A program made the position numbers and the translations under genes. DNA of 64,000 nucleotides, taken from Bacteroidota bacterium (GTDB taxonomy: Bacteria; Bacteroidota; Ignavibacteria; Ignavibacteriales; Melioribacteraceae). This document shows, one piece after another, positions 16,504 to 25,353 of this stretch. A model generated the notes under the pieces. It did no database searches. It was not told the origin of the DNA and saw only the letters and a program-made list of their open reading frames with translations. The stretch lies in contig JAMCSN010000226.1 of NCBI GenBank assembly GCA_023381535.1, forward strand, positions 434,001 to 498,000, read 5' to 3'. Position 1 is the stretch's first letter; each line of letters begins with the position of its first letter.

Positions 16504-17559
16504 TCACCTTTCACTTTTCACGTTTTCCACCGCTACATCGTAAACCCGCTTCATTCCTTCTTCCAAAGAAATTTTCGGCTGCCAGCCGAGTCTCTCTTTT
16601 ACAAAACTCATATCGCAGTATCGCGAATGAACGCCCATCGGTTTATCCACCAACGGTCTAATAGTTGGAGTGTATCCGGCAAACTTGCTGAAAAGTTTTA
16701 TGAGATCGATGAATGATGTGAGTCTACCGGAACCAATATTGATTGCAGTGCCGTCGTGAATTTTATCCATCGCAAGAAACATGCAGTCCATTACATCATC
16801 TATGTGGACAAAATCTCTTCCTTGCAGTCCTGTTCCCCAAACTTCAAACGGATTTTCTTTTCGCGCAGCACGTGCGGCAATTGCCGGAACGGGATAAGTT
16901 AAATCTTGATCTTCGCCGTAACCCGAAAAAGGTCGGATGCACACGATAGAAATTCCATAATTTTTTGCCGCGATCTTTGCTAAAAATTCTCCCGTCATTT
17001 TTGTCCAGCCGTAAGTTAGATCGGGCATGCCGAGAGTGAAGCCATCTATATTAATATCGCTTTCTTTAAGAGCAACAGCGCCGCTTTCCGTTTGCATGTT
17101 GATAGGATAAGCAGCACTGGAACTCGGATACATAACACGTTCCGGTTTTGCTTTCGCAATCCAGTTGAAGAATTCTGCGTCAATCGAAAGATCGAGAGCA
17201 ACAGCCATCGGGTCGCCTTCTATCTTAGCGCGGCCGCCTACGATTGCCGCAAAATGAAATGCATCGGCAAATCTTTCTATCTTCAATCCATAATTTTGTT
17301 CCAGCCATTTTGGATTTTCCTGAAGTTTGTTTAAGAATTTCCGGAAATCCATCTGCCAGTAAAAAAGTCGTTCTTCTTTCCCAAATATTTCTATGTCTTT
17401 GAACTTCTTTGTAACAGAATCTTCCAGCCATGTTGACGGATGAGTCCCGACGGAAAGATCATCGATCATGATCACACAATCATTGGTGCGTTTCAACAAT
17501 TGTTTAACTGTGTTTCTGCCAACAAATCCGCATGCGCCGGAAACGAGATGATACTTCAT
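16504..17559 (-). CDS. NAD-dependent epimerase/dehydratase (extended SDR)
   Basis: The protein (351 residues from the ATG at 17557-17559) has the Rossmann signature 'GACGFVGRN' (about 7-15), 'IDDLSVG' after beta-2, 'HFAAIVGGRA' near 115-125, the catalytic pair in 'YGWTKMTGE' (YxxxK), and 'RPFSGYGEDQD'. It should convert a nucleotide sugar (4-epimerisation or dehydration) for the surface glycan. The start was chosen at ATG because AAAGGA lies 9 bases upstream; a TTG three codons earlier sits on the Shine-Dalgarno itself. It is the first gene of the leftward operon. Substrate unknown. Confidence 0.85.
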   Translation of the reverse strand: MKYHLVSGACGFVGRNTVKQLLKRTNDCVIMIDDLSVGTHPSTWLEDSVTKKFKDIEIFGKEERLFYWQMDFRKFLNKLQENPKWLEQNYGLKIERFADAFHFAAIVGGRAKIEGDPMAVALDLSIDAEFFNWIAKAKPERVMYPSSSAAYPINMQTESGAVALKESDINIDGFTLGMPDLTYGWTKMTGEFLAKIAAKNYGISIVCIRPFSGYGEDQDLTYPVPAIAARAARKENPFEVWGTGLQGRDFVHIDDVMDCMFLAMDKIHDGTAINIGSGRLTSFIDLIKLFSKFAGYTPTIRPLVDKPMGVHSRYCDMSFVKERLGWQPKISLEEGMKRVYDVAVENVKSER

Positions 17560-17691
17560 GAAAAACAATCCTTTAAGTTGATCGAAAAATAAGAATTTTA
17601 TTTTAGATTGTTCGCGTCGGGATATTGAAACAGTTGAAAAGGCATGAAGCGGAATTCTTAGCAGATTCCGAAAAATTTATGAGGGCATGAT

Positions 17692-19080
17692 TTAACTACG
17701 CCGTTCGATACTTGATTTTGGGAACGTAACGGTAAACTTACTTCCTTTTCCTTTTTCACTCTGAACGGAGATTTTTGCGTCGTTTGTCTCGCAATACCTT
17801 TTCACAAGTGAAAGTCCTAATCCGTTTCCCTCGAAGTGCCGTGTATAACCGCTGTCTTCCTGAGAAAACGGTTTGAACATATTCTCAAAGTAGCTTTGTG
17901 AAATTCCAATTCCGGTGTCCATAATATCTACAATTATAGATTTCTCATCTTCCGCAATGTTAATTGTAACGGAACCCTCTTTGGTATATTTGATGGCGTT
18001 ATCAATCAAGTTGGAAAAAATTTGCGTTACAGAATACCGGTCGCTGAAAAATTTGTAATCCCTTTTACTTTGCGGATTAAGAGAAAGACTTAATCCTTTC
18101 TGCGCGGCGGAGTAAGTGAACTCAACAATTAACGGTCTCAAAATATCTCGGAATAAATCGAGTTCCTCGATATGCTTTTTATAACTGCCGGTTTGGATTT
18201 CGGACATGTTAAGTATCAAATCGATTGTGCGGATTATTCTGCCGCTCCCGGTTTTTATCATGTCGAAAATTTCTTTTTTCTCGTCATCCGAAAGTCCGGG
18301 CAAATCGTCTTGCAGCAGTGAGGTGGCATTAAGAATTGTATTAATGGGAGTTCTAATTTCGTGCGACATCTGAGCTAAGAATTCGGACTTCATCGCATCC
18401 GCCTTAAGCGCTTCATTTTTTGTTTTAACTAATTCTTCCGATTTTCTTTCCAAAGAACGCGAGGTTTCCTTTTCGTTAAGCAAACTTTTTTCAAGTCCCC
18501 CGGCTATCATTACAATTGAAAGTGCTAAAATTATTTCGAGAAAAGTCAGATTCGCTATTAATACAAACCAGGCGCTGAATGAAAAATATATTTTGATAAA
18601 CGGTAGAATGACATTGTTCTCTATCAAAAATGCTATAATCAAAAGAGTAATAAGATTTAGAACTATCGAATACATTGCAGTTTTGGTATTCATTAAAATT
18701 GTCGATAGAATCGGCACCGCAAACAACCATAAATACCCGGCACCGTAAGGTCCCACCGTTATCAATAGAAATACTCCCAAGAAATATGTTAGCGCCATAA
18801 TTGCTATGGCACGGGTACTCACGCTCAACGATTTTGAAAAAAACAGATAGAGCAGAAAAACATAGGCGACTGTATCAACAATAGCGGCTAACCATAATTC
18901 CGTAGATACCGATAGAATTATACTCGGTATGTAAGCGATCGATGCAAAAACAATAATAACGTAGATAATGTACAGTAGAATTTTTTCGCGCCAATACAGA
19001 AGTCCGTCGCGAGGAACGGTACTAATAGGAGTGGTATAATCGTTAAAGTGTTTTGAAATTTTTCGTATCAGTTTACTCAC
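17692..19080 (-). CDS. Membrane-bound sensor histidine kinase
   Basis: The 462-residue protein has about six transmembrane segments between residues 33 and 195, a short coiled-coil linker rich in Glu and Lys (about 199-230), a HisKA domain with phospho-acceptor His240 in 'FLAQMSHEIRTPIN', and an HATPase_c domain with N box 'NLIDNAIKYT', G1 'DTGIGIS' and G2 'GNGLGLSLVKR'. No periplasmic sensor domain is visible, so the signal is probably sensed by the membrane helices. No response regulator lies next to it. It lies 123 bases downstream of the epimerase start on the same strand, and divergently from the helicase. Confidence 0.88.
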   Translation of the reverse strand: MSKLIRKISKHFNDYTTPISTVPRDGLLYWREKILLYIIYVIIVFASIAYIPSIILSVSTELWLAAIVDTVAYVFLLYLFFSKSLSVSTRAIAIMALTYFLGVFLLITVGPYGAGYLWLFAVPILSTILMNTKTAMYSIVLNLITLLIIAFLIENNVILPFIKIYFSFSAWFVLIANLTFLEIILALSIVMIAGGLEKSLLNEKETSRSLERKSEELVKTKNEALKADAMKSEFLAQMSHEIRTPINTILNATSLLQDDLPGLSDDEKKEIFDMIKTGSGRIIRTIDLILNMSEIQTGSYKKHIEELDLFRDILRPLIVEFTYSAAQKGLSLSLNPQSKRDYKFFSDRYSVTQIFSNLIDNAIKYTKEGSVTINIAEDEKSIIVDIMDTGIGISQSYFENMFKPFSQEDSGYTRHFEGNGLGLSLVKRYCETNDAKISVQSEKGKGSKFTVTFPKSSIERRS

Positions 19081-19307
19081 AAAACGCCCCCTTAAAATAG
19101 ACGGTTATTAAGAACGCCCTGATAAATTCGCACATGGTATTTTCAGTACAAATTTACCTACTAATTGTATTTTATGCTATTCTATTATCGAACCGAGACT
19201 AACCTAAGTTTAACAAAATTTGAAGTGTAATAGTGTGTTCAAAAACAAAAAACGCAATTAGCCTAACTAAAAGCTATATTTCACTAATAGATAATAGGAA
19301 AAAAGGT

Positions 19308-21107
19308 ATGTCATTTGAAGAAATGGGAATTGAGGAAAGTATTCTCCGTTCCATTAAAGAAATAGATTTTATAAATCCGACACCCATCCAGGAAAGAGTA
19401 ATTCCTGCTTTAATTCATGAAGAAGATGTTAGGGATATAATTGCGCTTGCTCAAACCGGAACAGGCAAAACCGCCGCATACGGAATTCCGCTGATTCAGA
19501 GAGCCGATGCATCAAATAGAAAAATTCAATTTTTGATTTTAAGTCCAACCAGAGAATTGTGCATTCAGATTGCAGATGATCTTGCAACCTTTGCAAAGTA
19601 TCTTCCCGAAATCAAGATTGTTCCGGTCTTCGGCGGCGCAAGCATCGAAAGACAAATTCAATCGGTAAGAAAAGGCGCTCACATTATTTCAGCAACTCCC
19701 GGCAGATTGGTTGATTTGATAAGGCGGAGGATTGTTGATCTTTCCAAAGTGCAAACCGTTGTTCTCGATGAAGCCGATGAAATGCTCAACATGGGATTCC
19801 GGGATGAACTTGAATCAATCTTAGATGAAACTCCCGCTGGAAAAAATACTCTTTTGTTCTCGGCAACAATGCCTTCCGAGGTCCGGTCTATGGCTAACAA
19901 GTACATGAGTAATCCGGTTGAGATTACCGTTGGGAAAAAGAATGCCGGTGCAGAAAATATAAATCACGTTTGCTATTTGGTTCATGCACGCGATAGATAT
20001 CTCGCGTTGAAACGCATCGTTGATTTTCATCCGGAGATCTACGGAATAGTTTTTTGCCGAACGAGAAAAGAAACCCAAGAAGTTTCCGATCAGTTGATCA
20101 AAGACGGTTACAACGCAGATGCGCTTCACGGCGATCTAAGTCAGGTGCAGCGCGATGTTGTAATGAATAAATTCCGGATCAAACATCTGCAGCTTCTTGT
20201 TGCAACTGATGTTGCGGCTCGCGGGCTCGATGTTGACAGCTTAACTCACATTATAAATTATAACCTTCCAGAAGAACTTGAAATCTATACGCACAGAAGC
20301 GGAAGAACCGGACGCGCAGGTAGAACAGGCACTTCAGTTGTGATTGCGAACCTGAAAGAAAAAAATAAGATTTATGAAATTGAAAAGCGGCTGAACAAGA
20401 AATTCACTTTTGCACATGTACCGCTGGGAAAAGAAGTTTGTGAGAAACAGTTGTTCCATTTGATCGATAAGATGGAAAAGGTGGAGGTCGATTCATCCGA
20501 GATAGAACCGTTTCTTGCAGAGATTAACAGAAAGCTTGAGTGGCTTGAACGCGACGAGCTGATCAAAAAATTTGTTTCGTTGGAGTTCAACAGATTTCTC
20601 GATTACTACAAGAACACGCCGGATTTGAATGTTCCCGATGAATCAAAACCCGGTGGCGGAAGAAGTAAGGGTGCTGTTGACGGATTCACGCGCTTCTTTA
20701 TTAACCTTGGCAGACTTGACGAACTGAAGCCGAAAGAATTGATGGGATTAATAAGCGACTTCACCGGCATCCGGGATATTGAAATTGGGGAAATTAAAAT
20801 TCTGAACACGTTTTCTTTTTTCGAAGCCGATTCAAAATTCAAGGATATAATTCTCAAATCGTTCGCACACAAAGAATATAAAGACAGAAGAATTACCTTA
20901 GAAGAATCACAATCAAAAGGTAAAGAAAAAGGCAAGCCTGAACGAGGCAAGAGTTTCAAAGAAGGCGGATTCAAAAGGGAAAGAAGTTTTCGTGATGATA
21001 GTTCCCGCGGTAAAAAGAAATTCCGCACTGATCGAAAAGAAAAAGAACACGGATTTCAAAAAGAAAAGAGAAACAAATACGGACCTGACCGAAAAAGAAA
21101 ACGATAA
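19308..21107 (+). CDS. DEAD-box ATP-dependent RNA helicase
   Basis: This RNA-unwinding enzyme of about 599 residues resembles DeaD/CsdA. In order it shows the Q motif 'NPTPIQERVIP', motif I 'AQTGTGKT', Ia 'PTRELCIQ', 'TPGRLVD', motif II 'DEAD', motif III 'SAT', 'VFCRTRKE', 'ATDVAARGLDVD' and 'HRSGRTGRAGR'. A DbpA-type RNA-binding region follows (about 480-550 of the protein), then a Lys/Arg/Gly/Glu-rich tail. The start at 19308 was chosen because AGGAAAAAAGG precedes it; an upstream in-frame GTG would add 25 low-complexity residues. Likely roles are ribosome assembly or RNA turnover, often at low temperature. It converges with the GT2 gene. Confidence 0.92.
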   Translation: MSFEEMGIEESILRSIKEIDFINPTPIQERVIPALIHEEDVRDIIALAQTGTGKTAAYGIPLIQRADASNRKIQFLILSPTRELCIQIADDLATFAKYLPEIKIVPVFGGASIERQIQSVRKGAHIISATPGRLVDLIRRRIVDLSKVQTVVLDEADEMLNMGFRDELESILDETPAGKNTLLFSATMPSEVRSMANKYMSNPVEITVGKKNAGAENINHVCYLVHARDRYLALKRIVDFHPEIYGIVFCRTRKETQEVSDQLIKDGYNADALHGDLSQVQRDVVMNKFRIKHLQLLVATDVAARGLDVDSLTHIINYNLPEELEIYTHRSGRTGRAGRTGTSVVIANLKEKNKIYEIEKRLNKKFTFAHVPLGKEVCEKQLFHLIDKMEKVEVDSSEIEPFLAEINRKLEWLERDELIKKFVSLEFNRFLDYYKNTPDLNVPDESKPGGGRSKGAVDGFTRFFINLGRLDELKPKELMGLISDFTGIRDIEIGEIKILNTFSFFEADSKFKDIILKSFAHKEYKDRRITLEESQSKGKEKGKPERGKSFKEGGFKRERSFRDDSSRGKKKFRTDRKEKEHGFQKEKRNKYGPDRKRKR

Positions 21108-21131
21108 AACGATTCTTAACTTGTTGCGGAA

Positions 21132-22250
21132 TTATTTCTTCTCTTTTATAACGTATTCGTCTTCGCGCTGAAAATTGTGAACCATAATCTCGCCGAGTAA
21201 ACCAATCGCAAAAAATTGCACGCCGACGATTATCAGCAAAATACCCAGAAAGAAAACCGGTCTGTTTGCTATCGGCGCGTGAGGTTTGATGAAGAGCAAT
21301 TCATACGTTAAAAATAGATTGATAACTATTCCTGCAAGCGCGGCTATGAATCCGAAGAATCCAAATAGATGCATCGGACGTTTGATATAGCGCGTTGTGA
21401 AAATAACCGTGATGAGATCAACAAAACCTTTGAAGAAGCGTGTGATGCCGAATTTTGTTTTTCCGTATCTGCGCGGATGATGTTTTACGACAACTTCCGA
21501 AACCGAAAATCCTTTCCATGCGGCAAGAACCGGTATGTAGCGATGCAGTTCCCCGTAAACGTTTATGCCCTGCACAACTTGTTTACGGTAAGCTTTAAGT
21601 CCGCAGTTGAAATCGTGAATCTTAACATGTGAAAAAACGCGCGTGATATAATTAAAGAAACGCGACGAAATCTTTTTGACAAACGGGTCATATCGTTTTT
21701 TCTTCCATCCGGAAACGAGATCGTAACCTTCCTCAAGTTTTTTCAGAAGATTAGGAATTTCGGAAGGGTCGTCTTGAAGATCCGCATCCATCGTGATAAC
21801 AGCATCACCCGTTACGTTTTTAAACGCAACCTGCAGCGCCGCGGACTTACCGTAGTTGGTTTGAAAACTGTAAAAGCGGATTTTGTTATCCATCCGGGCT
21901 AAATCTTTCACAAGGCTTAACGATTTATCTTTGCTTCCGTCGTCAACAAAAATAATCTCGTAGTCGGAAGAAATTCCTTTTATGATTCTTTTGATTTCGC
22001 TGTATAATGGTCGCAGCGATTCTTCTTCATCAAGAAAAGGAACTACGATAGAAACTTTTTTAAAGGCGACTTTCTGAATCGGCAACTGTTGCTGCTGCGA
22101 TTGTTCCTGCGGTCTCGGGCGGAAACTTTTTCTATGATAATACCTTTTATTACTATGATGTTTTTTCGTTTGCTGCTGAGATGCCTGTCCCTGCTGAGTC
22201 TGAGATTGATTCTGCTGGTTCTGCGGTTCCTGCTTAGGTTGTTCGTTCAA
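21132..22250 (-). CDS. GT2 family glycosyltransferase with Gln-rich N-terminal extension
   Basis: The protein has 372 residues. Residues 1 to about 65 are low-complexity and rich in Gln, Pro, Lys and His; a DPMS/GtrB-like GT2 domain follows from about 66 ('VSIVVPFLDEEESLRPL', 'FVDDGSKD', 'MDADLQDDP' DxD-like motif), and two transmembrane helices lie near 298-320 and 330-352. Such enzymes transfer a sugar from a nucleotide donor to a polyprenyl phosphate at the membrane. There is no Met between the tail and the catalytic domain, so the Gln-rich head is very likely translated. The gene converges with the helicase 24 bases away and is not in the main glycan operon. Confidence 0.85.
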   Translation of the reverse strand: MNEQPKQEPQNQQNQSQTQQGQASQQQTKKHHSNKRYYHRKSFRPRPQEQSQQQQLPIQKVAFKKVSIVVPFLDEEESLRPLYSEIKRIIKGISSDYEIIFVDDGSKDKSLSLVKDLARMDNKIRFYSFQTNYGKSAALQVAFKNVTGDAVITMDADLQDDPSEIPNLLKKLEEGYDLVSGWKKKRYDPFVKKISSRFFNYITRVFSHVKIHDFNCGLKAYRKQVVQGINVYGELHRYIPVLAAWKGFSVSEVVVKHHPRRYGKTKFGITRFFKGFVDLITVIFTTRYIKRPMHLFGFFGFIAALAGIVINLFLTYELLFIKPHAPIANRPVFFLGILLIIVGVQFFAIGLLGEIMVHNFQREDEYVIKEKK

Positions 22251-22405
22251 ATGTTTATCCGTTAATTCTGTATTAAGTCATTATTAAAACTCTAACGAAA
22301 GTTATGTTTTGCCAGCACTAAAATCAATTTGAAGCAGTGATTACCAATAATGGTTTGACACTGCACAAAACTATAATTAGATTTCTATTGATTAGAAGAT
22401 AGTTT

Positions 22406-22747
22406 ATGGGTGCAATAATATTCTGGGGAATAATTAGAACGGCGCTGCTTATTCCATCCTTATGGCTACTTTACGGTGTGATGGAATATAAATATTGGTG
22501 GTGGCTGGGAATTTTATCGATCTACGGAATCATTATTCATCCGGCATCAATTCAGTACAGATTATGGCTTCAGCAGAATGAAGAAATAATAGAAAAGACA
22601 CTTTGTTCATCTTGCCAGTATTTTGAACCGTCGGCAGTGATTTGTTTGTTACATGATAAACATCCTTCGAAGCAGAGTCTCCCGTGCGAAGGTTTGGATT
22701 GGACGCCAAAGGAAGCAAGCCATGAAGAGACAGAAATTTACTCATAG
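22406..22747 (+). CDS. Small membrane protein with a Cys-rich tail
   Basis: This 113-residue protein has two hydrophobic segments at residues about 4-25 and 30-50, rich in Trp and Tyr, followed by a soluble tail with 'CSSCQYF' (about 67-73), a further Cys near 79 and another near 92 ('LPCEG'). The four Cys could bind a metal, but no family is recognised. The next gene starts inside its last codons with a 26-base overlap, so the two are probably co-translated. Confidence 0.55.
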   Translation: MGAIIFWGIIRTALLIPSLWLLYGVMEYKYWWWLGILSIYGIIIHPASIQYRLWLQQNEEIIEKTLCSSCQYFEPSAVICLLHDKHPSKQSLPCEGLDWTPKEASHEETEIYS

Positions 22748-22964
22748 AAAGGATAAGTCTTTGAAGCAGAACGTGATTTTTTGTGCCGAGTGCGGAGAAG
22801 AATTAGAATTGTTCGGTTTAACTGGCGATAAGATCAATATCAAAAAAGTTAAAGAGCGTCACAAACGATGCAGAGAAATCGGCAAGTTCAAAGGCGATAA
22901 ATGTGCGATGCTTTTTATTGCGGAAGAAAGCGATATTATTTTGCCGTCGGATGAAGAAGATTGA
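22722..22964 (+). CDS. Small zinc-ribbon-like protein
   Basis: This 80-residue protein begins at the ATG at 22722, within the end of the preceding gene and after a GGAAG. A basic N-terminus is followed by 'IFCAECGEELEL' (a CxxC knuckle), then 'HKRCREIGKFKGDKCAM' with two more Cys, giving a CxxC...C...C pattern consistent with a single zinc-binding site. The C-terminus is acidic. Function unknown. The last 29 bases overlap the 3' end of the convergent substrate-binding-protein gene. Confidence 0.55.
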   Translation: MKRQKFTHRKDKSLKQNVIFCAECGEELELFGLTGDKINIKKVKERHKRCREIGKFKGDKCAMLFIAEESDIILPSDEED

Positions 22965-23832
22965 ATAAAATTCCCACCGCTTGAACAAATCTCGGTCCCG
23001 GTCTTGTAAATAAATTCCGATCTACAAACAAAATGTGGTGATTCTTTACCGCCTTCAAATTTTTCCATTCGGGATAAACTTTTAGTACACGTGAAAAGTC
23101 TTCGTTGTTGCCTTCAGGATAAATAATATAATCCGGGTTGCGTCTTAAAATTTCTTCACGAGAGAACATCGGATAGTTTAACGGCGAATCTGCAGCAATG
23201 TTCTTCAATCCGCAAATTTCTAGATACTCGTTTATAAAAGTATTTTTTCCGGCGAGCATGACAGGTTTAGTATCGATTAAAAACATTGCCGATGCTTCAT
23301 GATAGTTTTTTGATTCGGTTGATAATTTTGTGACCAGCGAATCCCAGCCGGCAACTTTTCTTTTTGCTTTTTCTTCAACGCCGAAAATTTTTCCTAAATC
23401 AAGATAGGTTTTCTTGATTCCGGTAAAGTTTCGCGGATTTGAAACGAAAATTTTAATTCCAAGCTCACGGAATTTATCGTACGTTTCTTTTGTATTCCCT
23501 TCTACGGTGATGAAAACAATGTCGGGTTTCAGCGTAACAATCTTTTCAAAGTTGAATGTCAGCATATCGCCGACCTTATCAACATTGCGCGCTGCTGCGG
23601 GATAGTCGCAGTAAGTTGTATTCCCGACTAAATTGTTGCCGAGACCTAAATTGTAAATCATTTCCGTAAGATTAGGTGCGAGAGTGATTATTCGCTGCGG
23701 CGGTTTGCTGAACGAAATGGAATTCCCGAGATCGTCTTTTATCGATAAGCCGCTTACCTTTTGCTGCTGTTGATCGGAACAAGAGGCAACTATAGCGGCA
23801 ATTAGAATAAATAAGAAATATTTTTTGATCAT
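22936..23832 (-). CDS. Periplasmic binding lipoprotein, BtuF/FecB-like
   Basis: The protein (298 residues from the chosen start) has a lipoprotein signal, 'FILIAAIVASCSD', with the lipobox Cys near residue 17. A helical-backbone binding protein follows: 'RIITLAPNLTEMIYNLGLGNNLVGNTTYCDYP' (read in parts), 'DMLTFNFEKIVTLKPDIVF' and 'GPRFVQAVG' near the end are typical of the vitamin B12/iron-siderophore binding family. The C-terminus is slightly short. No permease or ATPase gene lies nearby, so it must work with a transporter encoded elsewhere. The start was placed so that the signal peptide begins 'MIKKYF'; a start 13 codons earlier is possible. Cobalamin is the likeliest ligand by similarity, but this is unproven. 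Confidence 0.8.
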   Translation of the reverse strand: MIKKYFLFILIAAIVASCSDQQQQKVSGLSIKDDLGNSISFSKPPQRIITLAPNLTEMIYNLGLGNNLVGNTTYCDYPAAARNVDKVGDMLTFNFEKIVTLKPDIVFITVEGNTKETYDKFRELGIKIFVSNPRNFTGIKKTYLDLGKIFGVEEKAKRKVAGWDSLVTKLSTESKNYHEASAMFLIDTKPVMLAGKNTFINEYLEICGLKNIAADSPLNYPMFSREEILRRNPDYIIYPEGNNEDFSRVLKVYPEWKNLKAVKNHHILFVDRNLFTRPGPRFVQAVGILFNLLHPTAK

Positions 23833-23899
23833 CTTAAAAAAGTTTTTCGAAATTCTATTGGAATAATACAAAAATACGGGGCAAAGAGAGGAAGAAAAA

Positions 23900-23927
23900 G
23901 TAGAGACGTTCGACGGAACGTCTCTAC
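23900..23927. repeat. Perfect 12-bp hairpin repeat (GTAGAGACGTTC)
   Basis: GTAGAGACGTTC and its exact reverse complement GAACGTCTCTAC are separated by 4 bases. It lies between two leftward genes. There is no T-run, so it looks more like an interspersed palindromic repeat than a simple terminator. Confidence 0.7.
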
Positions 23928-23942
23928 CAACGAGGCAAACAA

Positions 23943-25178
23943 TTATTTTTTTAATATTCTCATGTTTTCTGCAAGTTCCTTAATTTCTGTTAAGTCGCGC
24001 TGCATTTCGCTCCAGCCGTACCACAAAGCATAATCCGGGTTTGCATGGAACGTCCCCTGAAACGTTCTCATCCTGTGTTCGAGGAACATTACAAACAGTT
24101 TTTGTTCAACCACTGTAGGTGCATCATGAAATGTCAGCAAGTCCGGGAAATCGTAAGCGTAGCTTGCCGGTTTCTTTATCACTCCGTCTTTGTACAATCC
24201 GGCAACTATTCTGATTGCTTCAGCCATCAAATGATCTGCTTGCTTTATCATGTTGTCCCCCTTTTCCAATTCCGCTTTAGCGAAACTTTCAGCGTGGCAA
24301 TTTTTACAAACGGCAATCATCTTATTTCTTTCTGTTTGCCAAGATTGTTGATCTAATCGTGCAACGTCTGCCGCTTTCACCACGTCGAGTCTGCCTGTTG
24401 GTTTTCCGGTTGGATCAAGAACACCAAGCGCCTGAAGAATTGTTACTCGATCATCTGTCCATTGCTTATCCTCCGGCATCGGGAGACGAACAGCCAAGAA
24501 TCCCCATGCAGTTCTTACTTCATGATTTCCGTTCGGCATATGGCATGTTTGACAAGTTGGGGCAGCAGTGTCTACGGGTAAAGTTCCATTTTGTTTCAGT
24601 AAATATCTCACTCCATGTTTAGAGCCCGAATACATTTCCCACTGCGGATGATCGAAACCCATGTGACATGTTTGACACGCTTGCGGTTGTTTGGCTTCTT
24701 TGACAGAAAAAGTGTGACGTGTATGACATGCATCGCATGAAGCATGACCGAACATCGAACCTTCGGATTTAATTTTTTGAATTTCCTCTTCGCTCTTTGT
24801 GCCGATTTTGTGACAAGCGCCGCATCCTTTCATGCCGTCAATCAATACCATCGGCTGCATGTGTGTAGTGGGCATCGCTTTCATTGCAGCCCATGCAAAT
24901 GCGTGTTTGCCTTTTTTGAATTGCGCCACTTGAGTGTCGTGACAATTGTTGCATGTTTCCGGCGTTGGAGTTTTTGCTTTCGCGTAGTCGTCAACTTTTG
25001 TGTGATCACTGCCGTGGCATTCGGTGCATCCGACTTCATTCTGAGAATGCTTGCTGAGTTTCCAATCGCTTACAATGTTAGGTGTAACTTTTGAATGGCA
25101 ATCGATACAATTCTGTGCGAAGGCGTAACTTGACAAAAGGACTATAGCACAACAAATGTAAATGAATTTCAACCTCAT
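23943..25178 (-). CDS. Octaheme cytochrome c, hydroxylamine oxidoreductase (HAO) family
   Basis: This 411-residue exported protein has a Sec signal peptide (about 1-22) and eight CxxCH haem-attachment motifs starting at Cys 24, 51, 76, 119, 148, 168, 209 and 291, followed by a helical C-terminal region. The motif spacing, 'HGVRYLLKQNG' before the seventh motif and 'FHANPDYALWYGWSEM' near the C-terminus match the HAO-related octaheme family. Members oxidise hydroxylamine or reduce nitrite or hydroxylamine. Whether the Tyr that cross-links the P460 haem is present cannot be settled by eye; the epsilon-type enzymes lack it. No cytochrome partner gene is adjacent, and the neighbour on the other side is a divergent transporter. 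Confidence 0.85.
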   Translation of the reverse strand: MRLKFIYICCAIVLLSSYAFAQNCIDCHSKVTPNIVSDWKLSKHSQNEVGCTECHGSDHTKVDDYAKAKTPTPETCNNCHDTQVAQFKKGKHAFAWAAMKAMPTTHMQPMVLIDGMKGCGACHKIGTKSEEEIQKIKSEGSMFGHASCDACHTRHTFSVKEAKQPQACQTCHMGFDHPQWEMYSGSKHGVRYLLKQNGTLPVDTAAPTCQTCHMPNGNHEVRTAWGFLAVRLPMPEDKQWTDDRVTILQALGVLDPTGKPTGRLDVVKAADVARLDQQSWQTERNKMIAVCKNCHAESFAKAELEKGDNMIKQADHLMAEAIRIVAGLYKDGVIKKPASYAYDFPDLLTFHDAPTVVEQKLFVMFLEHRMRTFQGTFHANPDYALWYGWSEMQRDLTEIKELAENMRILKK

Positions 25179-25353
25179 GATAACCTCTTTGTTTATTGAG
25201 AAAAACTAAAAAAAATATAATAAGAACAATCATTCCGATTATAATTTACAAATCCATTTTTTTTGAATCAACACAAAAATAATCTTTGTAATTGCGATTA
25301 CTGAAAGAAAATTTAATATTTGCAAAAATTTAATGTTGACCAGCGGAGTTTAA

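Noticed and set aside
20606..21028. Minus-strand frame of 140 codons in the helicase 3' part
   Set aside because: Shadow of the Lys/Arg/Glu-rich helicase tail; no start signal.
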